A stretch of 64,000 bases of DNA from Enterobacter sp. RHBSTW-00994 (GCF_013782625.1 NZ_CP056199.1:2126588-2190587); one strand, 5' to 3'. Shown: positions 8,723 to 18,282, numbered from the stretch's first letter. The notes: generated from the letters alone by a model not told the origin. Numbers and translations: made by a program.

Positions 8723-9628
8723 ATGAATATCGAGCTGCGTCATTTGCGCTACTTTGTTGCAGTGGCGGAAGAGTTACATTTTGGCCGGGCTGCGGCGCGC
8801 CTGAATATTTCACAACCCCCGCTGAGCCAGCAAATTCAGATCCTGGAACAACAGGTGGGGGCGCGTTTACTTGCGCGAACCAACCGTAGCGTCAGCCTGA
8901 CGGCGGCGGGAAAACAGTTTCTTGCCGATAGCCGACAGATCCTGGGCATGGTGGAAGAGGCGGCGGCGAGAGCAGAGCGGCTCTACCTGGGGGAAACCGG
9001 TGAACTGCGGATTGGGTTTACCTCATCTGCCCCCTTTATCAGCGCGGTTTCTGAAACGCTCTCCTCGTTTCGGCGTGATTTCCCTGATGTGCATATTCAG
9101 ACCCGTGAAATAAACACTCGTGAGCAGATCGCGCCGCTAAACGAGGGGGCGCTGGACCTCGGGTTGATGCGTAATACGCAACTGCCGGAGACGCTAACGT
9201 GGCAGGTTATCTTGCGTGAACCGCTAATGGCGATGATCCCACACGATCATCCGCTGGCCTCTCACCCGGTAGTCACGCTGGCGGAACTGGCGCAGGAGCC
9301 GTTTGTCTTTTTTGACCCGCAGGTGGGAACCGGATTATATGACGACATTCTTGGCATGATGCGTCGCTATGGTCTGTCTCCGGTGATTACGCAAGAGGTC
9401 GGGGAGGCGATGACCATTATCGGCCTGGTGGCTGCGGGTCTTGGCGTTTCAATTCTTCCGGCCTCTTTTCAGCGGGTGCAATTACGCGAAATGCGCTGGG
9501 TATCTATCAAAGAAAAAGATGCAGTGTCTGAGATGTGGCTGGTGTGGTCAAAACATCGGGAACAGAGTCATGCGGCACAGCGTTTCAAAACGCAGTTGAT
9601 GACAGCCGCTCGTGGGCGTTATTTATAG
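8723..9628 (+). CDS. ynfL: LysR-type transcriptional regulator YnfL
   Basis: A 301-residue LTTR: winged helix-turn-helix at about 1-60 (LRYFVAVAEELHFGRAAARLNISQPPLSQQIQ) and a periplasmic-binding-like effector domain from about 90. It is transcribed divergently from ynfM across a roughly 120-base AT-rich gap, the usual arrangement for an LTTR and its target, so ynfM control and autoregulation are inferred. The effector is unknown. E. coli YnfL has the same length and place. Confidence 0.88.
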   Translation: MNIELRHLRYFVAVAEELHFGRAAARLNISQPPLSQQIQILEQQVGARLLARTNRSVSLTAAGKQFLADSRQILGMVEEAAARAERLYLGETGELRIGFTSSAPFISAVSETLSSFRRDFPDVHIQTREINTREQIAPLNEGALDLGLMRNTQLPETLTWQVILREPLMAMIPHDHPLASHPVVTLAELAQEPFVFFDPQVGTGLYDDILGMMRRYGLSPVITQEVGEAMTIIGLVAAGLGVSILPASFQRVQLREMRWVSIKEKDAVSEMWLVWSKHREQSHAAQRFKTQLMTAARGRYL

Positions 9629-9716
9629 GGAAAAGTGGGTAAAAATGTGCGGTAAATCACATGGCTAAGTAAATATTTGACGACTGCCTGTGAAGTGCTT
9701 CACCATAGTCCACAGT

Positions 9717-9738
9717 TTATTTCGAAGCTCGAAAATAA
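9717..9738 (+). promoter_or_regulatory. Probable Mlc operator (autoregulation)
   Basis: A near-perfect inverted repeat: TTATTTCGA, a 3-base spacer, TCGAAAATAA. It ends 11 bases before the mlc start codon. It resembles known Mlc operators (TTATTTT...AAAATAA type) and Mlc is known to repress its own gene, so this is the likely autoregulatory site. It overlaps the ribosome binding region. Confidence 0.65.
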
Positions 9739-9749
9739 GGGAGTACGAG

Positions 9750-10970
9750 GTGGTTGCTGATAGTCAGCCAGGGCATATTGATCAGATCAAGCAGACAAAT
9801 GCGGGTGCGGTTTATCGCCTGATTGATCAGCTTGGTCCGGTTTCGCGTATCGATCTTTCGCGCCTGGCACAACTGGCGCCTGCCAGTATTACCAAGATTG
9901 TTCGCGAAATGCTGGAAGCGCACCTGGTTCAGGAAACGGAAATTCAGGAGCCGGGCAGCCGTGGCCGTCCGGCGGTGGGTCTGGTTGTCGAAACAGAAGC
10001 GTGGCACTACCTGTCGCTACGGATCAGCCGTGGGGAAATTTTTCTCGCATTGCGGGATCTGAGCAGCAAACTGGTGGTTGAAGACCGTCTGGAACTGCCA
10101 CTTGATGCAGAGCAACCTCTCCTGGAGTCTATTCTCTCCCATATCGATCACTTCTTTATTCGCCATCAGCAACGGCTTGAACGCTTAACAGCAATAGCTA
10201 TCACCATGCCGGGTATTATTGACACTGAGAATGGCATTGTGCACCGAATGCCGTTTTACGATGGCGTCAAAGAGATGCCTTTGGGTGATGTACTGGAAAA
10301 TCATACTGGTGTGCCGGTCTATATTCAGCATGATATCAGTGCCTGGACGATGGCGGAGGCGCTGTTTGGCGCATCGCGCGGTGCGCGGGACGTGATTCAG
10401 GTTGTCATTGATCACAACGTAGGCGCCGGGGTGATTACGGATGGTCGTTTGCTTCATGCTGGCAGCAGCAGCCTGGTGGAGATCGGCCATACTCAGGTCG
10501 ATCCTTATGGTAAACGCTGCTACTGCGGGAATCATGGCTGCCTGGAAACCATCGCCAGTGTTGAAAGTGTGCTCGAACTGGCACAGGTACGGCTCAGTCA
10601 GTCGATGAGTTCCACGCTGCATGGCCAACCGCTAACGGTTGATTCCCTGTGTGCGGCGGCAAAGCAGGGCGATCTGCTGGCCAAAGACATCATTACGGGT
10701 GTCGGTAACAACGTTGGGCGTATCCTCGCCATCATGGTGAATTTGTTTAATCCTCAAAAAATTCTGATAGGTTCGCCGCTCAGTCAGGCTGCCGATATCC
10801 TGTTTCCGGCGATCTCAGATTGTATCCGCCAACAGTCGCTTCCCGCCTACAGCAAGAACATCGTGGTAGAAAGCACCCAGTTTTCCAACCAGGGAACCAT
10901 GGCAGGCGCTGCGCTGGTGAAAGATGCAATGTATAACGGATCATTACTGATTCGCTTGTTGCAGGGTTAA
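9750..10970 (+). CDS. mlc: Global sugar-uptake repressor Mlc (ROK family)
   Basis: A 406-residue ROK-family repressor, almost identical to E. coli Mlc (DgsA/MakaC). N-terminal helix-turn-helix (VSRIDLSRLAQLAPASITKIV), then a ROK sugar-kinase-like domain with the structural zinc site CYCGNHGC. Mlc represses ptsG, ptsHI, manXYZ and malT and is inactivated when dephosphorylated EIICB-Glc sequesters it at the membrane. The GTG at 9750 is chosen because it gives the E. coli N-terminus (VADSQPGHIDQIKQTN) and length, and GGGAG lies upstream; a longer open frame upstream is ignored. Confidence 0.95.
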   Translation: MVADSQPGHIDQIKQTNAGAVYRLIDQLGPVSRIDLSRLAQLAPASITKIVREMLEAHLVQETEIQEPGSRGRPAVGLVVETEAWHYLSLRISRGEIFLALRDLSSKLVVEDRLELPLDAEQPLLESILSHIDHFFIRHQQRLERLTAIAITMPGIIDTENGIVHRMPFYDGVKEMPLGDVLENHTGVPVYIQHDISAWTMAEALFGASRGARDVIQVVIDHNVGAGVITDGRLLHAGSSSLVEIGHTQVDPYGKRCYCGNHGCLETIASVESVLELAQVRLSQSMSSTLHGQPLTVDSLCAAAKQGDLLAKDIITGVGNNVGRILAIMVNLFNPQKILIGSPLSQAADILFPAISDCIRQQSLPAYSKNIVVESTQFSNQGTMAGAALVKDAMYNGSLLIRLLQG

Positions 10971-11102
10971 CTCTTTTCCACAGATGTAAGAAATCTTGCG
11001 CTATCTCAAGCCGGGTGGCGCATCCATACTTTAGACTTCCCCCACTGAATTATTTACTTGGTTTATATTTTCAAAGCATATACCCAAGAGGTGGAGTGAG
11101 TG

Positions 11103-11798
11103 ATGCTTAAGCGTTTCTTTGTAACGGGTACTGATACTTCTGTCGGGAAAACCGTTGTATCCCGCGCGTTGCTGCAAGCCTTGGCGGCCAGCGGTAAACG
11201 TGTTGCAGGGTACAAACCCGTCGCAAAAGGCAGTAAAGAGACGCCAGAAGGCCTGCGCAATAAAGACGCGCTGGTTCTGCAAAGCGTCTCGACCCTGGAA
11301 TTACCGTATCACGCGGTTAATCCCATTGCGTTAAGCGAAGATGAAAGTAGCGTGGCGCACAGTGGCCTGATTAATTACACCCTGTTGTCGAATGGTCTCG
11401 CTCACCTGAGTGAGAAGGTTGATCACGTTGTGGTCGAAGGGACGGGGGGCTGGCGTAGCCTGATGAACGACTTACGCCCATTGTCGGAATGGGTTGTGCA
11501 GGAACAACTGCCGGTCGTTATGGTTGTAGGCATCCAGGAAGGGTGCATCAACCACGCGCTGCTGACGGCACAGGCTATCGCCAATGACGGTTTGCCGTTA
11601 ATTGGTTGGGTGGCAAACCGTATCAACCCTGGTCTGGCGCATTACGCTGAAATTATCGACGTATTGAGCAAAAAACTGCCGGGACCGCTGGTGGGTGAAC
11701 TGCCTTATTTGCCACGTGCAGAGCAGCGTGATTTAGCGCAGTACATCGATCTCTCGGTGTTCGGCGACATGCTCTCCGTAGATCGAGTCGTGGCGTAA
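11103..11798 (+). CDS. bioD2: Dethiobiotin synthetase-like protein BioD2 (YnfK)
   Basis: A 231-residue ATP-dependent carboxylase of the BioD family with the P-loop G-T-D-T-S-V-G-K-T at the N-terminus and the EGTGGW switch motif. BioD closes the ureido ring of dethiobiotin in biotin synthesis. BioD2/YnfK is the paralogue outside the bio operon, and its in vivo role is uncertain. The ATG at 11103 is preceded by GAGGTGGAG. The 3' end overlaps the convergent clcB gene by 66 bases, so both genes share coding DNA there. Confidence 0.9.
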   Translation: MLKRFFVTGTDTSVGKTVVSRALLQALAASGKRVAGYKPVAKGSKETPEGLRNKDALVLQSVSTLELPYHAVNPIALSEDESSVAHSGLINYTLLSNGLAHLSEKVDHVVVEGTGGWRSLMNDLRPLSEWVVQEQLPVVMVVGIQEGCINHALLTAQAIANDGLPLIGWVANRINPGLAHYAEIIDVLSKKLPGPLVGELPYLPRAEQRDLAQYIDLSVFGDMLSVDRVVA

Positions 11799-13043
11799 CG
11801 TTCTCGACAACACGGATGCCACCACACAGGCAACCAGCAAACCGGGCAGTAAAAAATACTGCCCGGTCATTTCACAGACCATCAGTGCCGACATGATCGG
11901 TGCGTGCGTTGTGGCAGCCAGCAATGTTGCCATTCCTGCCAGCCCCAGTAAAATCCCTGCTTCCGGAACCGGGAACCACAATGACACAATCTGAGCAAAC
12001 AACATTCCCGTCGCCATACCCACAAACAGTGTCGGCGTAAACACGCCGCCCGGTGCGCCCGAGCCGCTACTGGCAAGGACGGCCAGCAGCTTACAGATAA
12101 AAACCCCTGCTATAACTGACAACAGCGGTGGAGCGAGAAGAAATGCCTGGACAACGCTGTAACCGTTCCCCCAGACCCTCGGTGTCAGCAGAGAAAGCAG
12201 CCCCACGATTAACCCGCCAAGTGCGAGTTGCCACGGCGGGGAGAGTTTGAGGCGCAGAAACAGCGAATGGCTAAATGCCATCAACCCCATCAGAAGTGGA
12301 CCACATACACCGGCTAACAGTCCCGTCCCGACGATCAGGGCATAATCCAGAGCGTTAAGCGTTTCACTAAGATGGACCTCATAAAGCGTACTGGCGCCAG
12401 GGCTGAGCAGTCGTGTCGTTAGCAGGGCTACCACCGCGGCAATCACTACCGGACCCAGTGACGCCAGCATCAGTGTGCCAAACAGAATTTCCGCAATAAA
12501 CAGGCTTCCGGCTAACGGTGCATGGTAAGCGCTGGCCATACCGGCCGCTGCGCCGCAGGCAATCCAGAGTTTCCATTCTGATTTGGGCGTAAAGCGCTGA
12601 GCAAAAAAAGAGGCCGCAAGCGCGGCAAGCAGGATCATTGCCCCTTCCCGGCCTATGGCGCTCCCACTGGCTACCACCAGCAGTGACGCGAGGGATTTTA
12701 CCAGGCAAGCCCCGTAGTCAAACTGTCCGTCGCCCGTATCGATCGCTTCCATATAATCGGTGGGGGCATGAGGGCGTTGCGAGGTCAGTCGTTGCCAGCC
12801 CCAGAGCAATATTCCCGCAGCCAGCCCGCCCAGGGCAGGTGTTAACATGCGTCGCCAGGGGGAAAGCTGACTGGCGGCATTGACCAGGCTGCCGCTTTCA
12901 TTACTGAGAAATAACCACTCAAGCAGATACATGGCATGGCGAAACAGGGCGACGGCCAGTGCCGCCAGCACGCCAGTCAACGTGGCAATCAGGAGCCTGC
13001 GAAACATCGCGCGGATGTCAGGGTAAGCATGAAGACGCTGCAT
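11733..13043 (-). CDS. clcB: Voltage-gated ClC-type chloride channel ClcB
   Basis: A ClC-family inner-membrane protein of 436 residues with about ten or more hydrophobic segments. The selectivity-filter signatures GSAIGREGA and [11 protein letters not shown] are present, with the gating Glu in GREG. ClcB homologues move Cl-/H+ and support extreme acid resistance in E. coli together with ClcA. The start is uncertain: ATG at 13043 is used, while the E. coli protein corresponds to the in-frame ATG at 13007 (MFRRLLIAT). The C-terminus overlaps bioD2 by 66 bases on the opposite strand. Confidence 0.88.
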   Translation of the reverse strand: MQRLHAYPDIRAMFRRLLIATLTGVLAALAVALFRHAMYLLEWLFLSNESGSLVNAASQLSPWRRMLTPALGGLAAGILLWGWQRLTSQRPHAPTDYMEAIDTGDGQFDYGACLVKSLASLLVVASGSAIGREGAMILLAALAASFFAQRFTPKSEWKLWIACGAAAGMASAYHAPLAGSLFIAEILFGTLMLASLGPVVIAAVVALLTTRLLSPGASTLYEVHLSETLNALDYALIVGTGLLAGVCGPLLMGLMAFSHSLFLRLKLSPPWQLALGGLIVGLLSLLTPRVWGNGYSVVQAFLLAPPLLSVIAGVFICKLLAVLASSGSGAPGGVFTPTLFVGMATGMLFAQIVSLWFPVPEAGILLGLAGMATLLAATTHAPIMSALMVCEMTGQYFLLPGLLVACVVASVLSRTLRHDSIYGEHVAEHREIDVLR

Positions 13044-13115
13044 AGGTCGCAATTAAACAGGGAAGATACAATATTGTGAGGTGAAAACGCGGGGTTAGCA
13101 AAAGGTATGCGTGCG

Positions 13116-13148
13116 AAAAGGCCGGGCAGGGGCATGGCCACTACCCGG
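13116..13148 (-). terminator. Terminator of the osmU operon
   Basis: Minus strand: CCGGGTAG, loop, CTGCCCGG (eight pairs with one G-U), then ccTTTT, nine bases after the osmV stop. Confidence 0.65.
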
Positions 13149-13156
13149 AATGACGG

Positions 13157-14305
13157 TTAACTGTCGCTATGAATGTTCAGTGCCCGTCGTGTACGGCCGG
13201 AACTCAGGTATTCCGCAATGTAATCCTGCGAAATTTCGCCGTTATAGCGCCCGTCCTCGTCAACAATCGGCATCCAGCTGGTGTTGCTCTCATAAAGACG
13301 TGAAAGCACCACGCGCAGGTTGTCTTCGGCTTTACCGGTCATACGGAACGGATGAAGAATATCAGCACATGAACCACCCGTGTTACGCGCCTCACGGCGT
13401 TTGACAAAGCCCAGCGGCTTGCCGTGATCATCGACCACGGTGATCGCCCGAATATCGTGGTCATCCATGGTGACGAATGCCTCTGAAAGCGAAGTGGTTT
13501 CGCGCACCGTAATCGTAGGCTGTTGATCGGTGACATCGCCCGCGGAAACCAGCAACAGGCGTTTCAGCGTCCGGTCCTGGCCGACAAATGAACCGACAAA
13601 TTCGTTGGCAGGTTTAGCCAGCAGCTCATCCGGGCTGGCACATTGCACAATTCGTCCCTGACGGAAGATGGCAATACGGTCGCCCAGCTTCAGCGCTTCG
13701 TCAATATCATGGCTCACCAGCATCACGGTCTTTTTCAGTTGGCGCTGCATCTCAAGAAACTGGTTCTGGATCACTTCACGGTTAATTGGGTCAACCGCGC
13801 CAAAGGGTTCATCCATCAGCAATACCGGCGGATCGGCAGCCAGAGCGCGGATCACGCCGATACGTTGCTGTTGTCCGCCGGACATTTCGCGCGGGTAACG
13901 GTTGAGAAACTTATGCGGATCCATCGCCACCATATCCATCAGCTCTTCGGCACGGGTTTTACAGCGGGTTTTATCCCAGCCCAGCATGCGAGGCACAACA
14001 GTAATGTTCTCTTCAATGGTCATGTTTGGAAACAGGCCAATCTGCTGGATCACGTAACCAATGTTTCGGCGAAGCGTCACGGTATCCATCGCGCTGGTGT
14101 CTTCCCCGTTAATCAGGATGGTTCCGCTACTCGGCGTAATCAGGCGGTTAATCATCTTCAGTGTGGTGGTTTTACCGCAACCGGATGGGCCAAGTAGCAC
14201 GCACATTTCCCCTTCGGGAACGTTCAGATTAACGTTGTCCACGGCCTTAAGCATCTGGCCCTGTTTCTGTGAAAATTGCTTGGTGAGGTTTTCCAGTTTT
14301 ATCAT
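13157..14305 (-). CDS. osmV: OsmU osmoprotectant ABC transporter, ATP-binding subunit
   Basis: A 382-residue ABC ATPase of the quaternary-amine (ProV/OpuA) type: Walker A GPSGCGKTT near 40, signature MSGGQQQR, Walker B VLLMDEP, His in LVSHDID, then paired CBS domains from about 255 (ITVRETTSLSEAFVTMDDHDIRA and the C-terminal DILHPF...YNGEISQDYIA). CBS domains sense ionic strength in OpuA. It is the last gene of a four-gene minus-strand operon; its ATG overlaps the osmW stop (TAATG), giving coupling. Gene content and place beside clcB match Salmonella osmVWXY, which imports glycine betaine and choline-O-sulfate. Confidence 0.9.
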   Translation of the reverse strand: MIKLENLTKQFSQKQGQMLKAVDNVNLNVPEGEMCVLLGPSGCGKTTTLKMINRLITPSSGTILINGEDTSAMDTVTLRRNIGYVIQQIGLFPNMTIEENITVVPRMLGWDKTRCKTRAEELMDMVAMDPHKFLNRYPREMSGGQQQRIGVIRALAADPPVLLMDEPFGAVDPINREVIQNQFLEMQRQLKKTVMLVSHDIDEALKLGDRIAIFRQGRIVQCASPDELLAKPANEFVGSFVGQDRTLKRLLLVSAGDVTDQQPTITVRETTSLSEAFVTMDDHDIRAITVVDDHGKPLGFVKRREARNTGGSCADILHPFRMTGKAEDNLRVVLSRLYESNTSWMPIVDEDGRYNGEISQDYIAEYLSSGRTRRALNIHSDS

Positions 14306-14952
14306 TATCGAATCCCCTTTGGAGTCAGTACGACCTGCAAACGATGCAGCAACCAGTCGAGCACAATCGCTAAAAGACAGATCATCAGTGCGCCCGCAAT
14401 CAACATACGGATGTCACTGCCGCCAATACCATTAAGCAGCAGCAAACCCAGCCCGCCCGCGCCGATAACGGCGGCAATTGCCATTACCCCGATGTTCATC
14501 ACCACAGCGGTACGGATACCGCCGAAAATGACCGGCAGTGCCATCGGGATTTCGACCCAACGCAGTCGCTGCCAGAAGGTCATGCCAATGCCGCGTCCTG
14601 CTTCACGCAGGCCTGGCGGCAGATTGTCCAGCGCGGTATGGGTGTTACGCACGATAGGCAGTAGCGAGTAGAGAAATACTGCAGTGATGGCGGGCAGAGC
14701 TCCGATGCCCTGACCGATCAGCGAAAAGAGTGGGATCATTAAGCCAAACAGCGCAATGGAGGGAATGGTCAGCACAATGGTGGCGATCCCCAGTACCGGT
14801 GTCGCCAGCCATTTGTGGCGAACAATCAAAATCCCCAGCGGTACACCGATGACAATGGCCAGCCCGACGGCGAGCGCCACCAGCCACAGATGTTGCATCG
14901 TCAGCGTTAACAGATAACCCCAGTTATCAAAAATGTAGTGAACGGTCTCCAT
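14305..14952 (-). CDS. osmW: OsmU ABC transporter permease OsmW
   Basis: A 215-residue inner-membrane permease with about six hydrophobic segments and the binding-protein-dependent transport (EAA) loop near ...REAGRGIGMTFWQRLRWVEIPMALPVIFGGIR. It pairs with the second permease gene of the operon to form the channel. Start ATG follows AAGGAGG-type ribosome binding sequence; the stop overlaps the osmV start. Ten bases separate it from osmX. Confidence 0.9.
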   Translation of the reverse strand: METVHYIFDNWGYLLTLTMQHLWLVALAVGLAIVIGVPLGILIVRHKWLATPVLGIATIVLTIPSIALFGLMIPLFSLIGQGIGALPAITAVFLYSLLPIVRNTHTALDNLPPGLREAGRGIGMTFWQRLRWVEIPMALPVIFGGIRTAVVMNIGVMAIAAVIGAGGLGLLLLNGIGGSDIRMLIAGALMICLLAIVLDWLLHRLQVVLTPKGIR

Positions 14953-14961
14953 AGCGCCTCC

Positions 14962-15861
14962 TTACAGCAGCTGTTTGCTACGCAGGAAATCACGGGCGAC
15001 CTGCTGCGGTGACTGATGATCAATGTCCACCTTCTTGTTCAGTTCGGTGATGACATCGTTGTTTAACTGGCTGGAGAGCGTGTTTAGCGCCTCTTCGAGG
15101 CCCGGGTTCGCCTCCAGCGTGTCCTGACGGACAACCGGGGTGACGGCATAGCTCGGGAAGAACCCTTTATCATCTTCCAGCACTTTCAGATCGAAGCCTT
15201 TCACCCGTCCATCGGTGGTGTAGATAAGCCCGGCATCGACAAAGCCATCCCGCACTGCGTTATAGACCAGTCCGGGGTCCATCTGGCGAATCTGCGGGCG
15301 GTCCAGCGTCATATCGTAGGCCTTTTGCAGTGGCGTCATCCCGTCACTACGGCCGGCAAACTCAAGGTCAAGCCCCAGTAACCAGTTGTTGTCTGGATCG
15401 GTTTTGCGGATCTGCTCAATCTTTGCCACCATCTCCGACATGGTGTTGATGTGCTCTGCTTCAGCGCGTTTACGCTGCATGGCGAAGGCATACGTGTTGT
15501 TCATGTCAGCGGGTTTGAGCCACACCAGACCGTGTTTCGCATCCAGGCGTTTCACTGTCTCGTAGGACTCCTGCGGCGACATGCGTTTAGTGATGTGGTT
15601 AAAGATAATCAACGATGTACCGGTATATTCCCAGGTCATATCAATCTGCTTATTGATCATCGCATTACGGGAGATCACCGTCGCAATGTTGGTCTGCGGT
15701 TGAACCTGAAAACCTCTCTTTTGCAGATACTGCACGGTCATGGCCGACAGGATGTGCTGCTCGGTAAAGCTCTTGGTCGCCAGAATTAGCGGGGCGGCCA
15801 GTGCCTGGCTGGTGAACAGCGCAGCGGCAAGCAGTGCCGTCAGGGCTGAAAACAGTCTCAT
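14962..15861 (-). CDS. osmX: OsmU osmoprotectant-binding protein OsmX
   Basis: A 299-residue periplasmic binding protein of the OpuAC/QAT family. Signal peptide [22 protein letters not shown], then the mature domain beginning [16 protein letters not shown], the typical KxFTEQ start of this family. It would capture betaine-type compounds and deliver them to the OsmW/OsmY channel. A strong ribosome binding site (AAGGAG) lies six bases before the ATG. Eighteen bases after osmY. Confidence 0.9.
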   Translation of the reverse strand: MRLFSALTALLAAALFTSQALAAPLILATKSFTEQHILSAMTVQYLQKRGFQVQPQTNIATVISRNAMINKQIDMTWEYTGTSLIIFNHITKRMSPQESYETVKRLDAKHGLVWLKPADMNNTYAFAMQRKRAEAEHINTMSEMVAKIEQIRKTDPDNNWLLGLDLEFAGRSDGMTPLQKAYDMTLDRPQIRQMDPGLVYNAVRDGFVDAGLIYTTDGRVKGFDLKVLEDDKGFFPSYAVTPVVRQDTLEANPGLEEALNTLSSQLNNDVITELNKKVDIDHQSPQQVARDFLRSKQLL

Positions 15862-15879
15862 AGAAGCTCCTTATTATTG

Positions 15880-16590
15880 TTATTGCGCGAGATGTGGGCT
15901 CATCAGGCGGCCGAGAGCGGCCAGCAACGTATCCAGAATCAGGGCGAACAACGCAGTGGCCGACGCGCCCAGAATCAGCGTCGGGAAGTCATTCAGGTAG
16001 ATTCCGGGGAAAATCAGCTCGCCGTAACTGCTGGCCCCAATCAGGAAAGCCAGCGGAGCTGTACCCACGTTGATGGCGGTGGCAATGCGGATCCCGGAAA
16101 GCATCACTGGCCAGGCGTTGGGAATTTCGACTTGTCGCAGGCGTTGCCATTTTGTCATCCCGATCCCGTTAGCCGCTTCCAGGAGTGACGCGGGTACGGA
16201 ACACAGCCCGGCATAGGTGTTGCGGACGATGGGCAGAAGGGATGCAAGGAACAGAGCAATGATTGCGGGCTTATCGCCAATCCCAAGCACCACCATCGCC
16301 AGGGCGAGTACGGCCAGCGGCGGAAGCGTATTGCCCACATTAAAGATCTGCATTATGTATTCGGCACTTCCTCTCGCAGCAGGACGGCTCAACAGGATCC
16401 CGCCAGGAATACCAATGAGTAACGCAAAGAACATCGACGAGAAAACCAGAATCAGGTGCTGTTGTCCCAGGTAGAGGAGGTCCACCTGACGTGCTTTGAT
16501 TGTCTCGAACCCAATGCCCCAGATGAGGATGGCGAGGATCACGACGAGAGTGCTGATAAAAAGCAGCGTACGTTTAAGTAACGGGTGCAT
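15880..16590 (-). CDS. osmY: OsmU ABC transporter permease, first gene of operon
   Basis: A 236-residue permease, paralogous to OsmW, with an EAA loop (LEAANGIGMTKWQRLRQVEIPNAWPVMLSGIR) and about six membrane segments. The ATG at 16590 is preceded by GGGAG ten bases upstream; an upstream in-frame ATG eight codons earlier lacks a good site. First gene of the minus-strand operon, so the osmotically induced promoter should lie in the roughly 250 bases upstream. The name follows the Salmonella osmVWXY usage and is unrelated to E. coli periplasmic OsmY. Confidence 0.87.
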   Translation of the reverse strand: MHPLLKRTLLFISTLVVILAILIWGIGFETIKARQVDLLYLGQQHLILVFSSMFFALLIGIPGGILLSRPAARGSAEYIMQIFNVGNTLPPLAVLALAMVVLGIGDKPAIIALFLASLLPIVRNTYAGLCSVPASLLEAANGIGMTKWQRLRQVEIPNAWPVMLSGIRIATAINVGTAPLAFLIGASSYGELIFPGIYLNDFPTLILGASATALFALILDTLLAALGRLMSPHLAQ

Positions 16591-16840
16591 TGCGGTGTGT
16601 CTCCCTGTGCGCATGCGTTATAGCAACCACGGGTTGCCTGTTGTTATGCCATGTTTCGGCAGGGGTATACGACCTATAGCAAGTGATTGGGAAGGGTTCC
16701 AGAGAAGGAGATAAATCAGTAACCCTATGAAATAAGCGGAAACATCAGGTTAAGCCTTATGGCATAAGGGCTGAAAGGAGGGCAGACAGAATAGTCCTAA
16801 ACACACCTTTGATAAGTGACGCTGTCACATGGAACAAGAA
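16591..16840 (-). other. osmU operon upstream region
   Basis: About 250 bases between the osmY-type permease start and the GST terminator. It must contain the operon promoter, but no convincing -35/-10 pair or operator could be assigned by eye. No gene seen. Confidence 0.4.
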
Positions 16841-16865
16841 CACCCGCACTCACAGAGTGCGGGTG
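16841..16865 (-). terminator. Hairpin terminator after the glutathione S-transferase gene
   Basis: Perfect ten-pair stem CACCCGCACT / AGTGCGGGTG with a five-base loop, about 40 bases after the GST stop. The T-run on the minus strand is weak (GTTCTTGTT), so it may be bidirectional or protective. Confidence 0.6.
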
Positions 16866-16906
16866 TTGGGGATAAAATAGCGTGCTGTTTCGATGGTGTG
16901 GGGGAG

Positions 16907-17530
16907 TTACACCATTCCGTTGTTCCCGTGACGAAGAAATGCCGGCCGCAGGTTCAGGCGAGCAAACCATGCATCAATTGCAGGTACGTCCGGATGGTCA
17001 AAGGGGGTCATTTTCCAGCGGTTCACCGATAACCCCAGCACAACGTCCGCCAGAGTAAAAGCATCGCCCGCAGCCCATGCGCCTGTTCGCTGGAGCTGTT
17101 GTTCTACAATACCGATGCAGTGATTCCACTCTTTAATGCCGGCAGCAATGGCATTTTGATCGTTATAGTCCGGGTTCTTGCGTGCCAGGGCCGGGAAAAC
17201 ATAACGCCAGGCGTTGTTAAATTCAGTTGCTTGCCAGTCCATCCAGTGTTCGACGTTTGCGCAGGCCTGCGGCTCCGAGGGTAACAGGTCGTAGCGTCCG
17301 GCCTTGCGTGCCAGATAACGGCAAATTGAATTGGACTCCCACAGCACAAATTCATCGTCAATCAGCACCGGAACCATCGCATTGGGGTTCATGGCGCGGA
17401 ATTCATCGGTCTGGGTTGAGGCAAAACCGCTGCCGTAGTCCTCCTGTCTATACTCAAGACCTGCTTCTTCGCAGGTCCAGAGCACTTTGCGAACGTTTAT
17501 GGAGGTTGTTTTGCCGAGAATCGTGAGCAT
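16907..17530 (-). CDS. Glutathione S-transferase family protein
   Basis: A 207-residue cytosolic GST-fold protein. N-terminal thioredoxin-like domain with MLTILGKTTSINVRKVLWTCEEAG and the glutathione-binding segment MVPVLIDDEFVLWESNSICRYLA (cis-Pro and the E-S pair that grips the glutamyl group), then an all-helical domain with the N-capping motif GDAFTLADVVLG. The specific substrate is not evident. Monocistronic, transcribed away from the 93-residue gene. Not part of the E. coli order here. Confidence 0.85.
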   Translation of the reverse strand: MLTILGKTTSINVRKVLWTCEEAGLEYRQEDYGSGFASTQTDEFRAMNPNAMVPVLIDDEFVLWESNSICRYLARKAGRYDLLPSEPQACANVEHWMDWQATEFNNAWRYVFPALARKNPDYNDQNAIAAGIKEWNHCIGIVEQQLQRTGAWAAGDAFTLADVVLGLSVNRWKMTPFDHPDVPAIDAWFARLNLRPAFLRHGNNGMV

Positions 17531-17727
17531 TGCGCAGTTGTCCTTTGGGCGGATTAATTGTTTAAAAACAATACACCAGCGTTATATAAAGGGTGTATAA
17601 AATTTGTTGTGGTTGTTGTCACCAGGCGCAAAAACCACCATTTGCCTGATAGCAGGCGTTCTCTCACGAGAATCAGTACAGGAAAAACGTAAAGTGAGTC
17701 CGGATATTCATTAAACAGGAGCCGAAA

Positions 17728-18009
17728 ATGACTAACCTCGCGCGTACTGCGCCAAACAATACCACGGGCGTTTTTACGCTTCAGAATTACAAGGATAAGG
17801 GATATCGCATCCACTGCAATCTTGATCAGGTTAAAGCGCTGACGGGGGTTGAGGCAAAGCCAGAACATCGCCATTTCTTCACCCACTCTCGTGGTTATGT
17901 CTATCTTTCAAAACCTTACCCAACCGTTGAGGCAGGCAAAGATGCGGCTATCAGGTTCTTTACCCTGATAACGGGGGTTCAGGTTTACTGGGATCCTGAT
18001 AAGAAATAA
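17728..18009 (+). CDS. Hypothetical protein, 93 aa
   Basis: Not recognised. A soluble, basic-neutral small protein (no signal peptide or membrane helix) with aromatic-rich segments HRHFFTHSRGYVYLSKPYP and a C-terminal VQVYWDPDKK. The ATG follows CAGGAG nine bases upstream, and codon use is unremarkable, so it is probably real. It lies just upstream of the guanidine operon in the same direction, but the sigma-54 promoter starts after its stop, so it is likely a separate unit. No function can be given. Confidence 0.6.
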   Translation: MTNLARTAPNNTTGVFTLQNYKDKGYRIHCNLDQVKALTGVEAKPEHRHFFTHSRGYVYLSKPYPTVEAGKDAAIRFFTLITGVQVYWDPDKK

Positions 18010-18032
18010 TGCCGCTGGGCTGTGTGACCAGA

Positions 18033-18047
18033 GCACCGTAATGGTGC
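18033..18047 (+). promoter_or_regulatory. NtrC-type operator
   Basis: GCACC-GTAAT-GGTGC, a perfect five-plus-five inverted repeat matching the NtrC (GlnG) consensus TGCACC-N5-GGTGCA. Centre lies about 115 bases upstream of the predicted sigma-54 start, the usual enhancer distance. Suggests activation of the following operon under nitrogen limitation. Confidence 0.75.
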
Positions 18048-18129
18048 AGTGCGTTGTGTCTGCTCACCAAAACAGGGATAACGTGGGCGCATGAGTGCTT
18101 AACTGACTCATAAATAACGATTTAAAAAC

Positions 18130-18145
18130 TGGCACAGCCATTGCA
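18130..18145 (+). promoter_or_regulatory. Sigma-54 promoter of the guanidine operon
   Basis: TGGCACAGCCATTGCA matches the sigma-54 consensus TGGCACGNNNNTTGCW at every fixed base but one, with the correct GG-to-GC spacing. Predicted start of transcription is near 18156, about 30 bases before the riboswitch. Together with the NtrC-type site upstream this indicates nitrogen-stress control. Confidence 0.82.
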
Positions 18146-18186
18146 AAAACAAATGCGAAGGGCAGTGCACCACACAATATGAACAA

Positions 18187-18282
18187 TAGCTGGCTAGGGT
18201 TCCGGTTCACTTCGGTGAATGGCTGGTCCAAGAGCTGGCGACCTCTGAGAGGTTACACGGCGGGACAAAAACCCGGGAGACA
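18187..18282 (+). ncRNA. Guanidine-I (ykkC) riboswitch aptamer
   Basis: The leader contains the hallmark ykkC blocks in order: CTAGGGTTCCGG, a small hairpin (TTCACTTCGGTGAA), GGCTGGTCCAAGAGCTGGC, a variable hairpin (ACCTCTGAGAGGT), and ACGGCGGGACAAAAACCCGGGAGA. This is the class I guanidinium-binding riboswitch, which turns on downstream genes when guanidine is bound. Its position before an ABC transporter and 'urea carboxylase' operon is one of the classic contexts of the class. Confidence 0.93.
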
